Source: Saxidomus purpurata (lineage: Eukaryota; Mollusca; Bivalvia; Venerida; Veneridae). Taken from it: a DNA stretch of 64,000 nt. The stretch spans positions 8,383,086 through 8,447,085 of the forward strand of contig JAFMSR010000007.1 of the NCBI GenBank assembly GCA_022818135.1, in the 5' to 3' direction. The notes beneath the pieces are model-generated. The model did no database searches. It was not told the DNA's origin and saw only the letters and a list, made by a program, of their open reading frames with translations. Positions 47,361 to 59,489 of this stretch are shown one piece after another (positions within the stretch are counted from its first letter, which is position 1; the number at the start of each line of letters is the position of its first letter). A program made the translations under genes and the position numbers.

Positions 47361-47370
47361 TCCTACACAT

Positions 47371-47379
47371 TCTCTAACC
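47371..47379. repeat. Right 9-bp target-site duplication of the foldback element
   Basis: This is the exact second copy of TCTCTAACC. The following TTATCAGTCAAATG continues the unit 3' flank. Confidence 0.85.
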
Positions 47380-48800
47380 TTATCAGTCAAATGTTTTGTG
47401 TTTTATTGCATCACATCTCAATACTTATATATATAATCTAATAGACAAACGATCGTTTTTTCCCGAGGAAATTTGCAATGAAATCGTTTATAGACATGTT
47501 CTTTTCATCAATTACTCAATGGTTTCAGAAACTAAACAACTACTGACTACACTTACTATTATAAAACTTTCTCGTACATAAAGATAGCATTCTGTAACCC
47601 GTCGATTTAATATGTATTAAAATATTATTGTTGTTATTGTTGTTGTAATATTTTCAAGTGCTTTACTAAAGAACGTTGAGTGTGAAAACATGCAGTATGC
47701 AAAGAAACATCATTCTTTGTCGCCAGGCAAAGAGCGTGAGCAGTACATTTTTATTGTAATCTGTGTTAAGTATACATGTATATCAACGTTAAGGTGGATT
47801 TTCAATCAACAATTTTTAGATATTTTATTACTTTTCTTACGGTTGCATATATTTTTTCAACATTCAATATAATTAGAATTTGTATGTATGTATGTATGTG
47901 CTGACTTCTTTTCAATAACAGTGCAACTAATTCCTACCATCTTTAATCATTTGTATGTCATACATTTTTTGATTTACACAGCATTCATTGGTATATCATT
48001 TGATTTTCAGCTATGCGTACGTGTTTACAGCTATTCAAAATAACTAGTTTATATATATACCAGTATTATATGATAATAACATGTATTATCACTTTAACAA
48101 TTGTGACTTGAGTGTATTTTTTTTCTTAATATTATGAACTTTTGAATTTCAAAAGTTTTTCTATCATATCTGAGTGTTTTCAAGTTCATACAGTTCGTTA
48201 TATATAATACTGTCATATATCACTTAACCATTGCAATATTTGCAAATAATGCTGACTCACCAGTATATGTAGGTTTGTTGATTGAACTTGTGACATTTTC
48301 ATTGTTAAACGGTTGTACATCAGTGTAACATCAATATTTTAATTGTTTGAAATATATTTTGTGATATCACTATGAGCCTCATGTACGTGTTGTATTGTGT
48401 ATCTGACCCATTTATTTATGTATAACATGAAGTGTGAGTAAAAAAGGGATTTAAATTGACTTTTTCTTGACTTGACTCCATTTAAAACATTTGCGGAATC
48501 ATTGTAGCCACATAATACAAAAAGTATGTTTAATATATGATATGTGGTAACACTCAAGATAGTATTTTTTATAATTTGTTTGCAACTTATTGCATGTCAT
48601 GCTATGAATATAAATAATCAAAAAAGTACTAAAACTTATATTGACATAGTTATTTACCACATCATTTTGGTCTTGGATATATACGGTACATTCGCGAACA
48701 TCAGTTACGGTACACAGACCAGACGATGTCTCGTAATAGTAACATACAGACAGTCTTACATTGTACAATGTACATGGTATACACCGTTTACCTACTCAAA
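47371..48800. repeat. 3' flank of unit C, distal part
   Basis: This continues the unit flank after the foldback element and aligns with 485-1850, 10995-12420 and 23930-25430. Landmarks are GCATCACATCTCAATACTTATATATATAATCT near 47409, AAGAGCGTGAGCAGT near 47730 and AGCCACATAATAC near 48505. The ORFs at 48339-48804 lie on both strands of this non-coding block. Confidence 0.85.
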
Positions 48801-51800
48801 GTAGTTTCAATGGGGTTCATTTTGAGATACTTTATTGCAACAACTACATTCTAAGGCATTCTGGACATATTGTGACGACAAAATAAAGATTTATTTACAT
48901 GCATGTGCTCATGAAATAACAAGAATAAAAATTCGAGATCCCAAAATCATATACATATATTTAGCAAAGACTTTTAATCCTCGTTAGGATAATTCTAGAG
49001 ATAAAGCTAGAGACTAACATATGAAATCGTACAAGATTAAAATATATCTTATCATTTAGTGAGGCCTGGCCAATGCAAGTATGATTTCGTGTACGATTAA
49101 GCTTTAACTAGAATGCTTTCCTTCAATTGTGGACAAACAAACGCACACCCTATAAACAAATTTCGGGGGTAATACGTTCCTAAAACTAAGACAACTCCCC
49201 CAAAAGAAATAACTGGAAGCGGAGGAATATCTTCAGTATATTTGTTATCAATGCTTTCAGCCCAAAATGCAATATGACAGTCTGGCTATGTGAAATCCCA
49301 ACGAAATTTGTTTGGCACACTTGCATATATGGAAAGAGTTACCTATGCCACAGAAGTATCAGACTGCATATATCTTACAAAATTCATCAGCGCATATTAG
49401 AATATCGACATTAATCAAAACGCGTTGTGCTCAGTGTTCACATCGGATCCCCGCGAGCAGAACCGGTAGTGTAAATTACGTTTTAAGATGGTTGTAAGTC
49501 CACTAACTGATTGAGTAATGGACTATTTAAATGATTACTGTCAACTGTGAGTGGATATACAAGTCAAATGAAATACGAGAAATATATTATTTTGACTGGA
49601 ACATACAGAGGTTGTATGAAACAAGTGTGTTCTTCTAGTTGATATGTAGTACAACGAATCGAAAGTGTGTAAATATGGACTTTAACGGATACTTTAGTTG
49701 CGTTTCGCTGTGACTTGCAGTTTGCAACCGAAAAACCTTGCGGTTCGCACACACGTCAGTGTTTGCTGCATGTTAGAATTAGCGGTAATTTTGTGTATCG
49801 ATACTTTATTTGTGAGACCAGTGTGACAGAATGGATCTCCCAATCGTGAAGACGAGTCTTTTGGAGTGACTTGAGACATACGCTACTGTAACGGACCGCA
49901 TTTTGTAGAATAATTGTTTCAAGATTTAAAGTAAGAACATTGCCCAAATTGGATTTGTTAAGCTACGTTAAAGCAAGAATATCAGATTTTAATGATGTTT
50001 GAAAAGTGGAATAGTTTTGAAAATATGCTGTCAACCTGTTTTAACTGTGCATGCGCTGGGGACAGGATGGGATTTTCGGCTGAGTCGTAAATACTAAATG
50101 TCTGTTATAACAATGTATGTACATCAACCGAAGATATTACAGCTATTGGTTGCTGGCTAGTAAAAGACAAAACCGAGTCCAAAATATGCCATTTTGACAC
50201 GTTCCTTTCCGAACAGTGTCATTATCCGTACTGAAATCACTTTCGTTTTGCTATTTAGTTTAAACATATTTATTCGCCCAATTTTACAAAATTTGTATTA
50301 AATACAAATCATTGGTCAATACAAAGAGCGAGTAGATAGAACCGAATGCAAACTGCTTGTTAAAAGGTTCGTTCCACTACATACGAAATCACAGTACTTG
50401 AGTTATGACAGAAGTGAATTATTTTCTCTTTGACATAAGCATCAGCACGCGTAAATGTCCCTCGAAAGTGACTTCGTTAAGAAGTAACAGGGCCACAACA
50501 AAGAACGAAATTATTCATTTATCATAACAAGTGTTAACAAGACTCTAAAGTTCAGCAGACTACCGGCATAAAATACAAAGTTTTGGTGCAGACTGAGAAA
50601 TCAAAGATGGTGGCCTTTTTTGTTAATAACATTTTTTCTTACTGTCCAACTAAAAGTTTTTATTTACAAATCGGATGTAAAAGAAACACAGGTACTAAAT
50701 AAATGCGATATTTTTAACTTCACCTAAGGTCACTTTCAAGTTTAAAATGACAGAAAAATCGCTGTTTCACCTTATTATTTTTCTATTTATTTAAAACTAC
50801 ATAGCATGTCCTGTTTGATATAACTAATGTCTTATATGCATGATGTCTTATCTAACAAACATTTTCTGCACTCAACTGAAATCGTTTGCCATGAAGAAAT
50901 GCAAGATGGCGTCCAAATTGGCTGCACTTTTTCACAATCGCAGATTTTTAAGCAAGACAAGGTATACACACTATTTAACATTATAGCACTTTTTAATCAT
51001 GCAAAGTCATTATCAAGGTCATAGTCAAGGTAAATATATTACTGAGGAGGTACGATTATTTCACGTAATATCTTCTGTCAATCCAAACGTTTATGATAGA
51101 ATAATTAAAGTCTGAAGTACATGTATCATTCATGTATACACCTTCACCAAATTATAGTCATACCATGGAGAATTTCAAAATGGCTTCCGAGACAGCTGCT
51201 TATCCACAATCATGTTTGATGATTGTTTTAATTGTTTGACTAATAAAACACTTACACAATTTGGTTTTAAGGAAGATATAATAACATCCACTAAAGGAGC
51301 TAAAAACAGCAGCACAAGGTTAAGGTCAATATCATATTTAAGGACAAATCTAAGTGTATGTTTAGTATGTTTGTTTGGTTAACTAGTTCAGATCGTGTGA
51401 AGAATTTGTATACATTTTGAAATGTTGCAATTGAACTGCTTGTTCTCAATCTACGTGTTTGTCGGATACGTTAATAACGGAAACCTTTCAACAGCATATG
51501 AAATTAAAAGTAGAATGCATAACATGTCTTTGCATTACTTGATCAACAATTTGAGAGAAAACGTGTAAGCGGCCGGTCAGCCTTTTGTCCTGTAAGCGAA
51601 GGGTAGATATTACTTAAAGATTAAACATAGAAGGAATTTTTAATATGAAAGATAGTTCTTGTTTACTTGTAAGGTCATTTAATTCTTGAATGAAAATGTT
51701 CGTTGTAGCCTGAATAGCCTATGATTCATAATTACCATAACTGTAGTTCAACCAATTGGAAAAACTTCTTTACTTAAAAGGGAAAATACCACTTATAACT

Positions 51801-53925
51801 TGGAAACATCTATATTCTAATGGGTCATTGAAAATTATATGGAAGATATTTAATCAATTAACAAAACACAGCACCCGCTAACAGCCAAACCCTTGCATCA
51901 GGTTCAACAGTGGTCACAGCTGTGGATGTTTTAGCAAGGTGTACCTCACAGGGGTTGAACAAAGTAAATAAAATGTGAGTGAAAGTGTAACCAAAAATAT
52001 AGGAGGTGGGGGGTATTCTTAACTTTGTGGAAACTGATTGTTCCATGTCAGTAAGGCAGTTATAGCCTTTAATTTTTCATTTGGCAAAAGCTGTACCTTT
52101 TTACAGCTACAATTGGAGCTGCAGTATGAACCATGTCTCTTAGTTGTCGATTAATATTGGTACATGGGTCAGGCTATTGTGTGTTGCAGTTAACGACTTA
52201 GTGTGAAATAATTACTTTCCTTATTTAATCGTTTGCGGTCTCGGTTTAAATAACATTTTTTTTCCTTAAACGCTGAGTAATTTTCTCAACAGGTCAAATC
52301 TTTTTCCTTAATATATTCTAAATCGTTGAATATTTTATATTCTATTTTCACCTTTTTATGTAAGATTTTGTTTTTTAAAACTAGATAATAGGTCACATTT
52401 ACTTCATGGTAATTTACTCTCCCGCGGTACGTATCAGATTGCATTCATGAATTACATTTTCCTTATAAAAAGGAATCATATATCACTTAAAAGTTCACTA
52501 ATGATACTCAATGGTTGTGATTTTTCCTTATAGCGAATTGAAAAGGAATGTGATATATTTAGCCACAGAGCGGGAAACAGGCATTCACAGTAGGGGTTTT
52601 ATCTAATAACTAATTAAAAAATGTTTTCCCTATTATGTATAATATTGCCATTGAAAGTTAAGTTATTATTGTCATTCGGTAGATTTTCTTAAGATTTATC
52701 CCCCCCACCATAAGGTTGCATTTATTGAATTACAGGTGTAACTTTCCTGTAAATTAAACTACATATCTCAGTTGTATGAATGTCAATAAAGTTTATGTTA
52801 GGTCTCGGCCCTGCTTCAGATATACGTTTACAGTTCTGTCCCCCCTTAGATACATTATATAATATTAGCCGTATATGCTTCATTTTCCTAGAAAAAAATA
52901 ACACATGTAAAAAGTCGTCCTAAATTATTAAATCTTGACTTAGAAGTTTTTAAATAGTATTACATGTACATTGTATTGATATTAAACGACATTGTTTGTA
53001 TATGTGTTAATATAGAATATATGCTGGTTGTCCTTCCAAAACGGGTTTACCTGGTTACCTAAGGTTACTGATGTTTCTGTCTTTCAATAGGGGTAACTAT
53101 GTTTTTGTCTACATCAATCTTAAATGAAGGTTTTTATTTCAAAAGTGGGTTACCTGCTTAAAAAAAGTTAAGCTCACAAAATAGTATTAATACCAATAAT
53201 TTGTTTATGAAAGTTCTTTGAAATGATGCACTTAAATTAACTACGCTGACTATATATGTAAGTATACATAATGTCACAAGTATTTCCATCAGGATTACCA
53301 TAATTCAACTTTTTCAGCTACAAACAGGAGAAACAACCAGCCGCATTTTATTCCGTTGTGTTTTTCAAATCATTCGATACCAGTCATGCTAGCAGTTCAA
53401 GCTTCAGTAAAATATGAATAAAAGCTCACTCCGTTAATGGTCAGTACTTTATAACATTCTTTACGTAGAGTTTGAGCGAAATGATTTATGCTTCTTTGTT
53501 GCTGCAGTAACAAAATACCCATGACAATTCGTTGTGGCTGCAGTACCCCTATTGTAAACTGTTATAAGCTGGCAATTTTTCGGTTACTGCTTAATGCTGT
53601 TATTACCTTCTTTAATGGAGTAAAATCTTACATGTATTACTTTTTGTTATTTTAGTTTGAGACATTATCTGAACAGTTTACATGTGCCTTGAAATACTTG
53701 ATGTCAGAAAGAATGACTTTGTGTAATGTCCGCCCCATATAATGCTAACAGTACTTTTTGATGATTTTTGTTTCACAGATATGTAACGAGTATACAGTTT
53801 TTTTGTTGCATTGTTGTTATTTGTGTTATGATTCTTTTCTGAAAGGAACTTTTACATAGAAATGCATATTTTGTTGTTTTAAAATACAGCGAAAAATTCA
53901 AACTGAGAGTAAATTGAGATTCCTG
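48800..53925. other. Intergenic DNA, nothing recognised
   Basis: There is no duplicated unit block, no tRNA-like box pair, no retroelement motif and no ORF above about 65 codons with protein-like composition. Base composition is AT-rich like the surroundings. Confidence 0.55.
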
Positions 53926-53929
53926 GTTC

Positions 53930-56900
53930 ATTAGTCACTGGTTATATCCCAGAACTGTAAATTAACTTTATAGTTCATAAATCTTATGATGTAAAACACA
54001 CCGTTTTGGGCACATAGACGCAATACAAAATCGGAACACGGAATCGCGACTGTTCTGTGTAATACAGGTTTGTTCAGAAATCAGTGGCGGTACTGTCATT
54101 GACTAGGCTTTTATTATATTTGAAGGTACTGGGTAAAGCAATAGTCATTTGTGCTTTTGCCACAAATTAGTGGACTTCTACAGGCATTTACAAGTTGATT
54201 CTCCTTAGTAACCTTCTATATCATTGTCTCTGGTTGTGGTACTAAAAATTGAAATGGCTACCCTCCAAACTTATTGGGATGTCGTCTGTACACAACATTG
54301 TCATGTAGTGCTTAATTTTGCTAGTGTAACCAATAGGCCTTTAATGTACGTCTACTGAAATGTGAAATTTCATCACCAATATGTCTGTTTTTAGTTAAAC
54401 TTTCTTTGATTTTTCCTATAAGGATCAGTTTGCTAGGTTGCTGACCAATCAAACTTTTGCATATTATCTGTCAGACTAACATAATTCTTCAGGGGTCAGA
54501 GGTTCTATTAGAATTATCGCCCGCTCTTCATACCGCATTCACAGACAGACTACCTTCCAGGGCACTTGTCAGGAAGTCTGTTACCTCAGAACTGTCACTT
54601 TTGCACTTTTTCTCTCTCAGTCTTTTCTGTAAAGTTTATGATTGCTTCTGGATGGGTTGGCATACCATTCAAACACGGGAACCGATACATTGCCCTGGCT
54701 TGGTTTTCTAATCTTTGTCCAAGGCTTCTAATTTTGAAGTGCAGCATGGTCTGCGGGATAATGCATCAGCATTCCCATGGCAAACACCATTCATGAGTTC
54801 TAGATCAAAGTCATATAAACTGAGTGTATTTCTCTACCGACTCATTTGTCCCATAGGTGTCTGAAATGTCAAGGCCAATGAAAGAGCTGAATGATCTGGC
54901 CTTAATTAAACAAGGAGCCCCAGACAAGTAGTTGTGCAAATACGTCACTAACTCAACTGTGGCTCTATACGTGTTATACAATAATGCTTTTCATGGTGGT
55001 TTGAGGTTCGGCTGCAGTAAGCAATGACAGGTATAGTTTCATCTTGCTTTTGTTGCAAAACGCTTCCTTCCAAGACAGTATGAGCTACAATCTGTCTCTA
55101 GTATGTAATAGTCATGGGAGTTAGGATAACCTAAATTTAGTGCTTCTGTTAGTGCCTGTTTTAACTTATTGAAGGCATGTTGGAACTCTTTAGTCCATGT
55201 GTAAGTTGATGTAAAGGGGTGGCTACTATTTTAAACCCCTTTATTGCTCGTCTGTAGTACGAAAAAAGTCCTAAAAAGGAAGACAGTTGTTTGGCATTAT
55301 TGTAAGGCCAGTTTCGCTCAACTTTGACCTTGTCATCATTTGGCATGATTCCGTCTTGGTTAACAATGTGGCCTAAAATGTAATAAAACCTGAAACAAAT
55401 GTCCTTTCAATTCTTTGAGCTTTTCTTTCTCCAGTCTTCTAACTGTAATAGATGTGTTTAATAATCTTTTGTAAACTCTAATATGTCATCGACATAAATC
55501 AGTACAGTCTGACATTGAAGTCCAGACATGATATGTTCCATAAGCCTTTGAAAAGAAACTACGGCATTGGTCAGTCCAAAACTTAGAACTTTAAAACGCT
55601 ACTGTCCTTTTTGGCATACAGTAGGATCTATTTGAACTTGGTGAAACCCCGAAGAGCAATTCAATCTAAGGAACTGTAATATTTTGCTCCTTTAAGACAG
55701 TCTAAACAGTCCTGAATTCTAAGTAAGGGGAAACTATCATTTAGAGTGACTGTATTTTATTTTAATGTACTATGGCCAATCTGATGGAGTTACCAGGCTT
55801 GCGGACAGGTACTATGAATGCTGCCCAAGGTCAATGGCTCACTTCTATGAGTTCAGAATGAATCAAGCAATATGTCAACTGCTTTGTTTACTTCTTCCTG
55901 TACTTTTTAGGAAGTCTTCTGGGATGTTGATAAATAGGTGAGGTGTTTAGAGTATAGGTGCCAGTCCTGTGTTTATTCAATTTACTTAATTATTTCTGTA
56001 TTCCCTTACTCTGCCTTTGAGTTGCTGAAAATGTGCTGATACTCTAACAATAATGTTTTTATACACGGTATATTCTTCCTAGCCGAGGTTTGCTCTACAT
56101 TCCTTCATTACTGGCTCAACATGTTCTGGCATTATAGATTTTTATGTTGGTGCCACACCCAGATGTGTGTTACTTACAGGTAGCAATATTCATGTGTTCA
56201 TATATCGTTATTTAAATTGATAAGTCATATAGGTTCAGCGTCTTAGTCTGTGTAAATTAAAGCCTTAGTAACAAAAATACCTTCAGAAAGTAACTTTTTT
56301 TTCATATTCGTCTGTTAAACCCGTCTGAAAATGAGGAATTCCTGTGTCAAAGGTCCCAGTTACAGTTGTTTCTCAGCTGGGGGCAATTCAAGGGTCTTGG
56401 TTGCTTAAATTCTATAGACAATTGGCAATTGATGCTCTTTGAAACAGTTTTAAATAATCTGCCTTTGGCACTGAACTTCTCCCCTTCCCTTGGACAAGGT
56501 TAAACTATGTAAATGCATAAAATCCCAACCTAAATTACATCTATTTCTGCCACTAAGAATTCATTCTCAAATGTTAATCCATTTATTGTAGTTGTAAAGT
56601 AGCAAAGCCGTAATTGGAAATATTACCCCATATGCAGCGTTTAAATCTGTAATGGTCACTTTAAGTGATGGCCTCTCATTTTCAGGGTATTAAAACTTCC
56701 AGTGTTCAAGCTTTAAAATTCTAACTGCACTCCCAGTATCAAAAAATGCAAGCAAGGGTAGTGTCTTAATAGATAGGGGCAAGAAGTATGTACAAGACAT
56801 TTTATGTGTGGTGCGAGGATTTGCCTCCCTTGTATCAAGCAAGGCCACTACTCCTGGTTAATGGAACTCGGACCTTGATAACTCTTTTTCTGATTTGGAT

Positions 56901-57365
56901 ATAAATCAATATTTCGGCCTCCCTGCCTCTTATGGAAGTGCGTGCTCCATTTCATAAGACCACTCATTTAAATCACTAATCATCTCAAATTCGGTTAAGT
57001 AGGAATTTAGGTCAGTACTGCCATCAATTGATGTTTCTATACATTACTGTGTGTAGCTATTACTGGTCGACTTACGTAATAATAAACTATGGTACTCGTA
57101 TAGGTGGTATAGTTTAAGGTATTTCCCTTCCAACATCGTTATAATCCCATGGAATCAAGCCAGATCCTTCCGATCTGCACCACACATCGGGCATAGAGGG
57201 CCCAGGATTCCGGTATCTGCTGCCCCTGAAGTCCATGGCTCCTTCCTCCTTTACCAAGAAACACCAAGTGGGCCAGACTCTAATTGTGAATCAGAGTGAA
57301 CATTTCCAGCTGGCTCCAAACGCCAGCCGCTTAGACCCTTAACTGGTACCTGACGCTAGTCTATA
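53930..57365 (-). pseudogene. Ty3/Gypsy gag-pol remnant with protease, RT and RNase H, C side
   Basis: Read right to left: 57365-56960 matches the gag-side block of unit B. A protease active site DTGS is encoded at 56729-56740. The protease end and linker (56700-56280) match units A and B. Reverse transcriptase has YVDD encoded at 55485-55496, preceded by the usual palm context. The RT end and connection (NAKQLSSFLGLFSYYRR) are at 55161-55346. The RNase H end has a GNADALSRRP motif near 54750-54785. Integrase is not seen. Stops and frameshifts interrupt it throughout. Units A and B lack the RT-RNase H part (54240-56270). Confidence 0.85.
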
Positions 57366-57370
57366 GGATG

Positions 57371-57515
57371 TATTTCGAAAAATGCTGAATATGACATAAA
57401 AATGAAAAAAGAATCTTTGGAATACATGAAAGGAATTAGTTCCAACATTTTTGAAAAGAGGTCAGCATGCACAAAGGTAATGTGGTATACTATCTGTGTG
57501 ATTTAAAGTTCTGTG
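57371..57515. repeat. Inverted fragment of the unit 3' flank
   Basis: The reverse complement reads CACACAGATAGTATACCA, then CATTACCTTTGTGCATGCTG, GGAACTAATTCCTTTCATG and AAAGATTC.TTTTTCAT. This is the flank segment found forward at about 11528-11650 and 24460-24580. Confidence 0.7.
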
Positions 57516-58025
57516 TGGCTAACTAACACAAAGACTGAAATCGGATATTTTATTCATAATTAGAAAAGCATAAGAATTTCATCATTTTCAATTTACAATT
57601 TTTCAGTGTGCGTAACGTCGAATAGAATGTTCGTGGACGTTTAACGCACGTGCGACATGTGGCTGAAGTCGACATAAAACGCGCAAATTTTACTATTTTG
57701 AAAGCTTCGTTATAACAACAAACGTTGAGAATTTGTTGAAATTTTTACAACTTTCGATAGGACTATCCTTTGTTACAAAATTCCACTTGAATTTTTTGTG
57801 ATTATAAGCTTCATGTACATATAATTGAGATAAATGTGAAACTCATAGTTTACGCCATCACGGTTGATTGAATGCTTTTTGATAGAATTCTAAACACCCA
57901 GTGATGTAGCAAGTAGTCTCAAAATATAAATTTGCAAATAAAAAATTTAAAGTAACGTACAATTAAAATTTAATGAAACAATTTCGAACCATACAGAACT
58001 TTTGTCCTTAAGTAGATATTTTTTT

Positions 58026-58860
58026 AAATGTGATTTGTGATATCACTTTGAACTGCATGTGTTGTATTGTTTATCTAATTCAATTTATTCATGTATAACA
58101 TAAATTGGGTGTAATGAAGAGATATGACTTGATCTTTCATGACATGACTCTATAATAAAACATTTGCGGAATCAATGTAGCCACATAATAAGTTCAATAT
58201 ATGATATGTTTTAACACTCAAAATCGGATGTATTGATAATTTGTAACTAATTTTAATGACGCGCTGTGATTATAAATAATCAAAACAGTACATTACATTT
58301 TATTGTTATTCATGGTATATGCGACGCCTAAATACATTTCCATAGACTTACATTATAAGGTTCTTCCTGTGCGACTACCCAAAATCTCACCGACTGCTGA
58401 AATGAACTTTATTTTGTAGAAACATCCTAGTCCCACATAAAAATAACAAAATTTATACATGTGATCCAATACAGTAACTTTATGCCAGTAATTTGGAGCT
58501 GAATGACACCACCCCCATTTTTGTGGCAGTTTTAGTGGCCACCGACCAAATATGTCAGTATTTTCAAATACCAACTATTTTGATTATAATGTATATCCAG
58601 ATTTTTCTCTTCATATTTCATTGATGATCTATCAACCAGCGATTAATTCAAACTAATTTTTCTTGTATGCATCCCCTTACTTTCAGCCAATCAGCAATCA
58701 AACACATAGTGTAGGTCTGCATGTTCCCTAGACAAAATAACCTGCTTCCGGTTTTTCAACGATTTAGGCTTCTCATACCTACATGTAGTTATTTACCACT
58801 GGATATGTACGGCACATATTTTCGCTAACATCAGTTACGGTACGCAAACCAGACGATATC
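58026..58860. repeat. Relict 3' flank of a further array unit
   Basis: TTTGTGATATCACTTTGAAC, ATGACTCTATAATAAAACATTTGCGG, GTAGCCACATAATAAGTTCAATATATG and TATAAATAATCAAAACAGTA align forward with about 1590-1800, 12105-12400, 25085-25400 and 48360-48720. A second match, TATTTACCACTGGATATGTACGGCAC to AGACGATATC, lies at 58790-58852 after an insertion of about 470 bases. No gene body is attached. Confidence 0.7.
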
Positions 58861-59070
58861 ATATACAGAACACTGTTATACACTGACCTTTAATGTAAAA
58901 TGTGATATATTAACGATAAATTGTACACCGCTTTATAATATTGTGTTTATACTTACACTCTTTATGTATGTAACTATGTAATCGAACTGCGTTTATTGTC
59001 GTAGAAACCCTATCTGCAATGCTAAGTATTGGAATTAAACCACAATGTCACTGTTTTGTAATTTATATTT

Positions 59071-59487
59071 GTGCCAAGGTTAGTGAAATTTCTACCGCAT
59101 ATTAAACGTATACTACATGTTAACAGTATTGATTTTCACTCTAAGCTTGGTGTAAACGACAGTAATAAAATGGATGCGACGAAAGGCAAGAATGCCGAAA
59201 CGACAAAACAAGTTGTTATGGAGTTTTTAAGAGAAATAAACAATTGTGACAATGAACAATTGTTTCTAAATGACATGGATATAGAGGGTTCGGAAAAAAC
59301 GAACTTAAAGGTATCTGAGACAAGTGATTTTGATTTTTCCTGGCCACTGGATCTAGATGAATTTAGACTGTCCAGACACGGGGAGGCATTAATTAATGAA
59401 AAGTGCAAAGGTCATAACCACAAGATAAACTACTTTCCTTTTCTCTATTTTTCAAGCAAAACATTAAAACATCCTCTAACATTTTAA
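59071..59487 (+). CDS. Possible acidic ORF or first exon, low support
   Basis: An open frame of 138 codons includes an internal ATG at 59170 in good context (AAAATGG). It reads into a hydrophilic acidic stretch (MDATKGKNAETTKQVV..., then LFLNDMDIEGSEK). This composition is more protein-like than other ORFs nearby. An AAGGTC near 59408 could be a splice donor. No domain is recognised and no partner exon is found within the window. It may be chance. Confidence 0.2.
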   Translation: MPRLVKFLPHIKRILHVNSIDFHSKLGVNDSNKMDATKGKNAETTKQVVMEFLREINNCDNEQLFLNDMDIEGSEKTNLKVSETSDFDFSWPLDLDEFRLSRHGEALINEKCKGHNHKINYFPFLYFSSKTLKHPLTF

Positions 59488-59489
59488 AT

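Larger units (their letters stand above)
38827..47370. mobile_element. 8.5-kb Foldback/Mutator-like element
   Basis: The element interrupts the unit C 3' flank: 38826 and 47371 join into the sequence that is continuous in units 0, A and B. Its ends are a perfect 13-bp inverted repeat, ATGTGTAGGAAGT and ACTTCCTACACAT, flanked by the 9-bp duplication TCTCTAACC (38818-38826 and 47371-47379). Long inverted arms of tandem AGCAGTAGC-type repeats lie inside the ends (about 590 bases left, 820 right). Arms made of tandem repeats plus a 9-bp duplication resemble Drosophila Foldback and Mutator-like elements. No transposase ORF is visible in the 7.1-kb interior, so this copy is non-autonomous or has captured other DNA. 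Confidence 0.85.
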
